DNA of 5,316 nucleotides from Gemmatimonadales bacterium UBA2975 (lineage in GTDB: Bacteria; Gemmatimonadota; Gemmatimonadetes; Longimicrobiales; Gaopeijiaceae). Both the position numbers and the translations under genes were made by a program. The stretch is taken from the NCBI GenBank assembly GCA_002348265.1, contig DEAT01000038.1:1-5316 (forward strand), in the 5' to 3' direction. The notes below the pieces were generated by a model, which was not told where the DNA came from, did not search any database, and was given only the letters and a program-made list of their open reading frames with translations. Shown here piece after piece: positions 1 through 5,316 of the stretch (its first letter is position 1; each line of letters opens with the position of its first letter).

Positions 1-79
1 ATCTACGTCGTAAGTGATCACAGCTGACCAGTTTTCCCAAACGTCCTAGTCCAGGATGCGGACTTCCGGACTGAGACCT

Positions 80-1027
80 TCAGCTTAACGGGCAAGCAGG
101 AAGGCCGCTCGATTCGTTACTCACGAGAACATCGAAACTACGTCCAACGGTCGTCCCAAAAACGCCAGTCCCGTCGCCTGAGAGACTAGGAACCCTTACC
201 TGACCAGATGGGTTGAAATTTCCACCACGTGCCCAATTCACATAATTACCGTCTACCGCAGTAATCGAGACCTCCGCGGTCACACCGAGCGGCAACCCGG
301 TCTGTAAACGACGTGCGAGATCTGCATAACCACTAGTGAATCTGTTGAAGATCCCAAATTCCGATGGAAAAACGACCGTCGTATCCGAATCGGAAATCGA
401 AAGCCCCAGAAGATAAAGAGGGTCATCGGTGACTTCGACACCACTCCCCCTCAAAGCTTCGGGCAAGCCGCGAATGGACGTCTCATTCAGGTAGGCCCAA
501 GCCTCCGAAGAAGAAGACCAGGTGACTGTCATTAGTGTGTTCGGAGCCAGCACGCAAAGGCTTGGGATCGAGCTAACTTCGAAGTCTCCTGGCACTCTGG
601 ATGCGCCCGTTATCCTCCCACCACCAGGCAACTCCACGAGGACTTCCACAATGTCTCCAGGGCCAATACTTGTCACCGGCAACTCCGAGACAAAACAAGC
701 GCCCGGCTCCTCAAGGGGAGAGGACTCGAGGCATTCATCTGTAGCTTCGGCGGTCAGCACAAAGGAGTAACCATCGGTCCGAGTCATGGTCACAGTGGAT
801 TCCGTTAGGGAAGGAAGAGTGTCAACGCCCCCTAGTCCAACCGTCCGGTGGAGGAAAGCTCGGGCTATATTTCCGCCCGGATCTGAAGTTATATCCAGGT
901 AAATCTCAGCAATAACCACTTCGTTCACTTCCACCACCGTCACCTCTTCCAGCTCGCAACCAGACAGAACGAGAGTGGTGAGAACCAAGCTGAGGAGGGC
1001 CGAGCATTTCCTAGAGAATTTGGACAT
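80..1027 (-). CDS. DUF4249-like outer-membrane lipoprotein, partner of the adjacent TonB-dependent receptor
   Basis: This is a predicted lipoprotein of 315 residues. The N-terminus is a lipoprotein signal peptide: basic residues (Lys3, Arg6, Lys7), a hydrophobic stretch at about 10-21, and the lipobox LSGC, with Cys24 as the lipidated residue. The mature part looks beta-rich. It has an early beta segment (about 37-60), a segment about 120-145 rich in Gly, Val and Leu, and a late G-x-G-V-F-G element (about 286-291). This layout resembles DUF4249 proteins, which are typically encoded beside TonB-dependent receptors, but the match is by eye and no domain search was run. Cys99/Cys111 and Cys158/Cys312 could form two disulfides. 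Its ATG overlaps the receptor's stop codon (TGATG), and a GGAG lies 11 bases upstream inside the receptor gene, so it is probably translationally coupled. The likely role is a surface or periplasm-facing accessory in ligand capture. The substrate is unknown. Confidence 0.8.
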   Translation of the reverse strand: MSKFSRKCSALLSLVLTTLVLSGCELEEVTVVEVNEVVIAEIYLDITSDPGGNIARAFLHRTVGLGGVDTLPSLTESTVTMTRTDGYSFVLTAEATDECLESSPLEEPGACFVSELPVTSIGPGDIVEVLVELPGGGRITGASRVPGDFEVSSIPSLCVLAPNTLMTVTWSSSSEAWAYLNETSIRGLPEALRGSGVEVTDDPLYLLGLSISDSDTTVVFPSEFGIFNRFTSGYADLARRLQTGLPLGVTAEVSITAVDGNYVNWARGGNFNPSGQVRVPSLSGDGTGVFGTTVGRSFDVLVSNESSGLPACPLS

Positions 1028-3378
1028 CAGAACGAGATCTCCAAGCCGAGCGTGGGCAAGACGGGAAACATCGAGATCCCCGAACGCACAGGGGGGTCTT
1101 CCTCATACTGGTAGAAGTAGAAGAGCACGTTCCTCTGGTTGTACACGTTTACCAGGTTCACGTAAGGGGTAAGGGCGCCCCAACCCTTAGAAAAAGATCT
1201 ACGGAAGCTTACGTCGAGACGGTGGTATAACGGATACCTTGTCGAATTACGGTCAGCGAGGACGACCCCATATCCTCTCGTCCCAGAACTATCTCCGTCA
1301 CCCGTCCAGTCTAAGCCTCCACCCCCTACATACCTAGGCGAGTAATACGCATGGGATCCAATAGCGCGCGTGTACGGGATGCCCGTCCCCAGATTCCACC
1401 GAAGCCCTCCTGTCCATCCCCACGGGCCGGGGTAGCTCATTACGAAATCTAGATCGACTCGACGATCAAAAATCGGCGGATACATCACCTCCGGAGCTGG
1501 TGTCAGTGGAGAAAGGAGATCGGGGAATTTTCTCTGTGCTTTAAGGAACGAAACCGCAAGCCACCCGTTCACTTCTCCAGTCTCCTTACGGATCATGACA
1601 TCCGCTCCCCACGACGTCCCCCTGCCACCAAGGATATCATCCGTTGGATCATTCGGATTGTCAGCAGTATTAAACGTGACAACACCGTTGAATGAGCGGT
1701 AATAACCCTCTATCGACCAGAACCAGTCGATGTCATGCCAACCTTCAAGACCAAACTGAACCTGGTCGGATACTGTGTGCGGCACATTCTCATCAGAAAT
1801 AATCCATATGTCGAGACCGAGTGGAAGTTCTTCGTCTCGTAAAGAGTGAACAAACTGCGTGTAACGTCCTGCGGCCACCTTTGCAGCCAGGTCCCCATTA
1901 CGATAGAAGCGTTTCAGCGCCAAACGGGGCGAAGGCTCAAAGACGATATTTCCCACACCTGGGTTGTAGGCGTCCGCCCTCACGCCAAGCTCAACCAACC
2001 AGCGACGCGGAAGACTGTATCGGGCTTGCGCATAGTTGCCGAAGAGCCATCCGCTACTGTCTCCACCTCCGAAGGAGGTACCTCCAGTGGAGAAGCTCGT
2101 TTCATACTCCATCCGCTCGACGCTTGACCCGACCTGGACGCCCCAATATCGACTCGGGCGAGTGTCTAAATCAGCTCGGATCTGCGCCTGCTGAATATCA
2201 CTGCTGAAGTCTGTATCACCGAAATCCGGAAACAGTAACCCATTGTCGTAACTACTTGCATTGGCTCGGATATTGAGTGACCCGCCGCCTCGCCTCGCTC
2301 GGCTCCAGCGGACACCCATCGCATCATTGCCCCAGTTCCAATCTATACGAAAAGGAAATCCACCATCCTCAATCTGAGTTAGATCGAAGACATCCCGACC
2401 CGTGTAGCCAGTGACAGTTAAGCGATCTCCAGACGGCGTCCACCCCTCCACAACAGTCTGCAGATCAGTCAAGTGATACGGGAACTCGAAGGCCGGCTTG
2501 AAAAGCACATCGAAGTATGATCGGCGGGCTGACAGGCGGTAGCGGATATTGGCATAACCGAGCGAGCGAGCGACAGCGTCGGGCAATCTCCCGCCTACCG
2601 CTACCCGACTGGAGAGAAGAGAAATGGCGGCGTCACCCGAGAATTCTCCTGTCCCCGCATCACTTTCGATCTCTAGCACGGAGGAGACCCGGCCTCCGTG
2701 CTCTGCTGCGAAGCCTCCCGACAGTAACTCGACCCTATCAATCATGTCAGCATTGAACACTGAGAACAGGCCGCCGAGGTGAAACGGTGAAAAGATCGGA
2801 ACCCCATCCAGAAGAATCAGGTTTTGATCTTGAGAGCCACCCCGCACATGGAAAGCAGCGGAGAAATCCGAAGTCGATACGACGCCGGGCAATACTTCGA
2901 TTGCCCTAACCGGATCCGGTTCAGCTACTCCCGGCACAACGCGTATCTCATCGAGATCAAGTTCACGTACCGTTGCACCGCCAAGTTCCTCGAAACGGAC
3001 ACGATCTCGGCTACGCTCGGCCTCCACCTCAATCCCTTCGAGTATGAGCGCGCTCCTCTCCAACCGAATATCAAGCTCCACCACCTGAGTAACGCCAACC
3101 TCTAGGACCTCGGTATATGCCGCATATCCTAAAGCCGCCACCTGCACCTCCCACTGGCCAGGAGTAACGTCTTCTAGGCGGAACGAACCAAGACGGTCCG
3201 TCTCGGTCACAAAGGCACGTGTCTGGGCCCGAAAAAGTGAAATCGTTGCACCGTAAACTGCGGACCCTTCGACCTCCCGAACACGACCTTGGACAGTGTT
3301 CAACTGCGCCTCTGCGGCTACAGCGCCCACGGCTTGAATCACAAGCACGAGCACAAGCTGGCGAATGTCTCTGATCAT
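1027..3378 (-). CDS. TonB-dependent outer-membrane receptor with N-terminal carboxypeptidase-regulatory-like domain
   Basis: This is a 783-residue gated outer-membrane transporter that would import a ligand using energy delivered by TonB-ExbB-ExbD. Residues 1-24 form a signal peptide, with likely cleavage after AEA before Gln25. Residues about 27-107 form a beta-sandwich CarboxypepD_reg-like domain (VQGRVRE, then GSFRLEDVTPGQW and VAALGYA). A TonB-box-like segment, LEGIEVEAE, sits at about 113-121. The plug follows at about 135-240 and includes HVRGGSQDQNLILLDGVPIF (177-196), a VELLSGG strand (216-222) and EHGGR (226-230). The rest is a beta-barrel with many alternating aromatic strands, and it ends in Phe783, the usual terminal residue for outer-membrane insertion. 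Length and domain order are normal, and no frameshift or missing block was seen. The ATG at 3378 gives a good signal peptide, but it is preceded by a pyrimidine-rich stretch rather than a Shine-Dalgarno sequence. The ligand cannot be told from sequence. The coupled downstream lipoprotein suggests a two-component uptake unit. Confidence 0.93.
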   Translation of the reverse strand: MIRDIRQLVLVLVIQAVGAVAAEAQLNTVQGRVREVEGSAVYGATISLFRAQTRAFVTETDRLGSFRLEDVTPGQWEVQVAALGYAAYTEVLEVGVTQVVELDIRLERSALILEGIEVEAERSRDRVRFEELGGATVRELDLDEIRVVPGVAEPDPVRAIEVLPGVVSTSDFSAAFHVRGGSQDQNLILLDGVPIFSPFHLGGLFSVFNADMIDRVELLSGGFAAEHGGRVSSVLEIESDAGTGEFSGDAAISLLSSRVAVGGRLPDAVARSLGYANIRYRLSARRSYFDVLFKPAFEFPYHLTDLQTVVEGWTPSGDRLTVTGYTGRDVFDLTQIEDGGFPFRIDWNWGNDAMGVRWSRARRGGGSLNIRANASSYDNGLLFPDFGDTDFSSDIQQAQIRADLDTRPSRYWGVQVGSSVERMEYETSFSTGGTSFGGGDSSGWLFGNYAQARYSLPRRWLVELGVRADAYNPGVGNIVFEPSPRLALKRFYRNGDLAAKVAAGRYTQFVHSLRDEELPLGLDIWIISDENVPHTVSDQVQFGLEGWHDIDWFWSIEGYYRSFNGVVTFNTADNPNDPTDDILGGRGTSWGADVMIRKETGEVNGWLAVSFLKAQRKFPDLLSPLTPAPEVMYPPIFDRRVDLDFVMSYPGPWGWTGGLRWNLGTGIPYTRAIGSHAYYSPRYVGGGGLDWTGDGDSSGTRGYGVVLADRNSTRYPLYHRLDVSFRRSFSKGWGALTPYVNLVNVYNQRNVLFYFYQYEEDPPVRSGISMFPVLPTLGLEISF

Positions 3379-3385
3379 GTGCGGC

Positions 3386-3398
3386 AGGAAGGAAGGAG
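3386..3398 (+). promoter_or_regulatory. Purine-rich AGGA-repeat tract, possible ribosome binding site for an upstream start of the deacetylase gene
   Basis: Three tandem AGGA-type units end in AAGGAG on the plus strand. The first in-frame ATG after it is at 3412, 13 bases away, which is longer than the usual 5-9. If used, it would start the deacetylase gene at 3412 and add 31 residues before the conserved family start. On the opposite strand the same tract is the pyrimidine-rich leader just before the receptor's ATG. It may therefore be a ribosome binding site or only a compositional accident. Confidence 0.3.
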
Positions 3399-3448
3399 CT
3401 TATCTAAGCAAATGAAATTTTCGGAGTACAAGACCAGTCAGGATATCC

Positions 3449-3478
3449 GTTCTAGATTCGTATATGTTGTCCAATCAA
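3449..3478 (-). promoter_or_regulatory. Candidate sigma-70-like promoter for the receptor-lipoprotein operon
   Basis: On the minus strand, TTGATT (plus 3473-3478) and TAGAAC (plus 3449-3454) match the -35 and -10 consensus at four of six positions each, with an 18-base spacer. Transcription would start near 3442 and leave an untranslated leader of about 60 bases before the receptor ATG at 3378. The location is sensible for a divergent pair, but such partial matches are common by chance and the promoter consensus of this organism is unknown. No comparably good plus-strand promoter was found. Confidence 0.2.
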
Positions 3479-3504
3479 CCTACCTGACGCCGACCCAAAA
3501 AGCC

Positions 3505-4413
3505 GTGCTCGCCTGGTACTCAGACCAGTTCGTTCTCCCACTGCCCGACCACCACCGTTTTCCAATGGAGAAGTATAGACTGCTCCGTGAGTGTGTAGCC
3601 GTCGACGAGCGAATTCAGTTGTTGATTCCTGAGCCTGCTACCAACAAAGACCTCACTCGGGTCCATACAGTTCAATACCTTTCTAAGGTCACCTCGGGCA
3701 AACTATCGAAGGACGAGGTCAGGCGTATCGGTTTTCCTTGGTCCCAAGAACTAGTGGAAAGATCGCGACGCTCCACCGGCGGGACGATTCAAGCAGCCGA
3801 ACAAGCGCGGAGAGATGGATTTTCCGCTAACCTGGCAGGTGGCACACACCATGCCTTTGCCGATTCAGGTGAGGGCTTCTGTGTCTTCAACGATGTCGCA
3901 GTGGCCGCTCGCTCGCTTCAAGCCAGAGGCCTAGTGCATCATTGCGCGATCCTAGACCTTGACGTTCATCAGGGAAACGGCACCGCCGCCATATTTTCCG
4001 GTGACAAATCAGTGTTTACTCTCTCTGTGCATGGGGAGTCGAACTACCCTTTTCGGAAAGAAGCGAGCGATCTTGATATAGGGCTTGCTGACGGAACGGA
4101 GGATGATCACTTCCTTGCTTCAGTGCACTTCGGCGTGGAAAAAGCACTATCCCGAGGAGCAGACCTCGCATTTTTTATCGCGGGCGCAGATCCCTTCGAA
4201 GGGGATCGATTAGGGCGGCTCGCCGTTACAAAGCAGGCCCTTCGCGAACGAGACAGAATAGTCTTCGACGCGTGCGAACGTAGCGGCACCCCCTTAGCAG
4301 TCGTAATGGCTGGCGGTTACGCTAAGGATATTCAGGATACAGTTGAAATCCACGCCTCAACCGTTCTCGAAGCCGCCAGCCGAACGTCTTCCTCGGCGCC
4401 GAGTTCCTTCTGA
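3505..4413 (+). CDS. Histone deacetylase superfamily zinc hydrolase, class IV (HDAC11)-like
   Basis: This is a predicted cytoplasmic zinc-dependent amidohydrolase of 302 residues that would remove acetyl or longer acyl groups from amines. Numbering from the GTG at 3505, the N-terminus carries the family signature LPLPDHHRFPMEKYR (about 11-25). GGTHHAF follows, with the catalytic His115/His116 pair. DLDVHQGNG supplies Asp151 plus zinc ligands Asp153 and His155. AGADPFEGDRLG supplies the third zinc ligand, Asp229. AGGYAKD supplies the transition-state Tyr272. Asn158 replaces the Asp of class I enzymes, as in class II and HDAC11. All key residues are present, so the enzyme should be active; candidate substrates are acetyl-lysine proteins, acetylated polyamines or small N-acyl metabolites. 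The start is uncertain. The reading frame stays open upstream, with an ATG at 3412 after a purine tract. GTG 3505 is preferred because homologues begin just before this point and because it leaves room for divergent promoters, although it has no clear Shine-Dalgarno sequence. The gene ends one base before the next ATG, indicating an operon. Confidence 0.9.
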   Translation: MLAWYSDQFVLPLPDHHRFPMEKYRLLRECVAVDERIQLLIPEPATNKDLTRVHTVQYLSKVTSGKLSKDEVRRIGFPWSQELVERSRRSTGGTIQAAEQARRDGFSANLAGGTHHAFADSGEGFCVFNDVAVAARSLQARGLVHHCAILDLDVHQGNGTAAIFSGDKSVFTLSVHGESNYPFRKEASDLDIGLADGTEDDHFLASVHFGVEKALSRGADLAFFIAGADPFEGDRLGRLAVTKQALRERDRIVFDACERSGTPLAVVMAGGYAKDIQDTVEIHASTVLEAASRTSSSAPSSF

Positions 4414-4414
4414 C

Positions 4415-5316
4415 ATGACATACCACCCGGAAGCCATAAGACGCCTTCGTGACAGGGCCACCGTCAAACTCGCAAACCTCCCGACTCCCCTTATCCACCT
4501 TCCTCGCCTAGGGCACGTTCTGGGGACCGAGAGGCTCTGGGTAAAGATGGACGCTGAAACTGGATTTGCTCTTGGCGGGAATAAGGTGCGAAAACTCGAA
4601 TACATACTAACCCCAGCAGAACTCAAGGAAGCGACCTGTCTCGTAACATCGGGAGGCCCGCAGTCGAACCACTGTCGGGTCACCGCTGCCTTTGCCGCGC
4701 GCCAGGGGCTGAGATGCGTCCTCGTCACGAATTCGGGTCCAGACGGAGAGCCATCGGGTAATGCTCTGCTTCAACGTCTTTTCGGTGCGGAGATCGTGAT
4801 CGTAGAAGACCGAAGTGAGCGAGATCCACAAATGACCACAGTTGCAGACGAGCTTCGAGCTGCCGGCGAAGTGCCTCTCATAATTCCTATTGGAGCTTCT
4901 ACACCTATGGGATCACTGGGGTATGCGCAGGCGGCCATCGAACTATGTGAGCAGCTAGACCACCTCGACGATGGATGTTCGGAAACCTTGGTCTTCAGCG
5001 CGTCATCTTCCGGGGGAACGCTTGCCGGCATGATCCTAGGACTAACGCTCTTGGATAGAACGGATGTGCACCTGACAGGCGTAAGCGCCGATGCGGCAGC
5101 CCAGCACCTAGACATTAAATGCAGAGATCTGGCAGAAATGGCAGCTGTAACCATACTCAAGACACAGATTGATCCGAGCATAGTTCCGTTCAAGTCCGTG
5201 GACGACCAAGTCGGAGAGGGGTACGGTATTCCTACACCCGCCTCGAGGGAGGCCACTGAACTCTTTGGCAAACATGCCGGCATAGTGCTCGACCCAACGT
5301 ATACGTCTAAAGCGGC
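4415..5316 (+). CDS. PLP-dependent D-cysteine desulfhydrase / ACC deaminase family enzyme, 3' end outside the window
   Basis: This gene begins at ATG 4415 and stays open to the window edge, giving 300 codons. Compared with E. coli DcyD (about 328 residues), roughly 35 C-terminal residues are missing. It is a fold-type II PLP enzyme. Visible features are LPTPLIHLP near the N-terminus (22-30), GGNKVRKLEY with the Schiff-base Lys57, and GGPQSNHCR (80-88) with Ser84/Asn85/His86 in the substrate pocket. A phosphate-binding loop, SSSGGTLAG, lies at 197-205. Two active-site tyrosines are present: Tyr270 in EGYGIP and Tyr296 in LDPTYTSKA. The residue after Tyr296 is Thr, as in D-cysteine desulfhydrases (DPVYTGKA), whereas ACC deaminases have Glu there. 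D-cysteine breakdown to pyruvate, sulfide and ammonia, or a related D-amino acid reaction, is therefore more likely than ACC deamination. Exact substrate assignment in this family is unreliable. It starts one base after the deacetylase stop codon with no clear Shine-Dalgarno sequence, so coupled translation is likely. Confidence 0.9.
   Translation, partial: MTYHPEAIRRLRDRATVKLANLPTPLIHLPRLGHVLGTERLWVKMDAETGFALGGNKVRKLEYILTPAELKEATCLVTSGGPQSNHCRVTAAFAARQGLRCVLVTNSGPDGEPSGNALLQRLFGAEIVIVEDRSERDPQMTTVADELRAAGEVPLIIPIGASTPMGSLGYAQAAIELCEQLDHLDDGCSETLVFSASSSGGTLAGMILGLTLLDRTDVHLTGVSADAAAQHLDIKCRDLAEMAAVTILKTQIDPSIVPFKSVDDQVGEGYGIPTPASREATELFGKHAGIVLDPTYTSKA

Noticed and set aside
1..27. Plus-strand frame open from the window edge to a TGA at 25-27, possibly the tail of a convergent gene
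   Set aside because: Eight codons carry no recognisable signal, so this cannot be told apart from chance.
48..64. Inverted repeat AGTCC / GGACT with a 7-base loop, just downstream of the lipoprotein stop codon on the minus strand
   Set aside because: The stem is only five base pairs and is not followed by a T-run in the transcript direction, so it is not a convincing intrinsic terminator.
1821..3105. Several plus-strand open frames opposite the receptor gene
   Set aside because: They are Arg-, Ser- and His-rich translations with no domain, lying fully antisense to a well-supported receptor coding sequence.
3289..3411. Upstream extension of the deacetylase reading frame to an ATG at 3289
   Set aside because: It lies antisense inside the receptor's signal peptide and first domain, and the encoded residues do not resemble the deacetylase family. 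The open frame is best explained as a shadow of the receptor gene.
3461..3466. TATATG as a plus-strand -10 box for the deacetylase operon
   Set aside because: No -35-like hexamer occurs at 16-18 bases upstream, so it was not called as a promoter.
4357..5283. Minus-strand open frames opposite the deacetylase end and the PLP enzyme
   Set aside because: The plus-strand translation contains all the motifs of the PLP family. The opposite frames are low-complexity Ser/Arg-rich shadows.

Overview
The window holds four protein genes in two divergent pairs that read away from a short control region near positions 3379-3504. No rRNA, tRNA, CRISPR array, insertion sequence or long repeat was seen. The sequence suggests a free-living, didermic (Gram-negative) bacterium: there is a TonB-dependent outer-membrane receptor with an N-terminal carboxypeptidase-regulatory-like domain, and a lipoprotein with a clear lipobox. 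Such receptor/lipoprotein pairs are common in Bacteroidota and also in Gemmatimonadota-type bacteria. The moderately high GC content and sparse Shine-Dalgarno sequences fit Gemmatimonadota or a similar lineage better than typical Bacteroidota. This placement is an inference only.

Left part, minus strand (3378 down to 80): a complete TonB-dependent receptor of 783 residues, followed by a 315-residue lipoprotein that resembles the DUF4249 family. The receptor stop codon and lipoprotein start codon share a base (TGATG), so the two are almost certainly co-transcribed and translationally coupled. Together they look like an outer-membrane uptake unit with an unknown ligand.

Right part, plus strand (about 3505 to the window end): a complete histone-deacetylase-superfamily zinc hydrolase, most like class IV (HDAC11-type) bacterial homologues. 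One base after its stop codon begins a PLP-dependent enzyme of the D-cysteine desulfhydrase / ACC deaminase family, which runs off the right edge. The residue after the catalytic tyrosine is Thr, as in D-cysteine desulfhydrase, not Glu as in true ACC deaminase. The tight spacing indicates an operon. A deacylase feeding an amino-acid-cleaving PLP enzyme is an attractive but unproven reading.

The main uncertainties are the start codon of the deacetylase gene, the ligand of the receptor, the substrates of both enzymes, and whether the two divergent units serve one pathway. Positions 1-79 hold no supportable gene.
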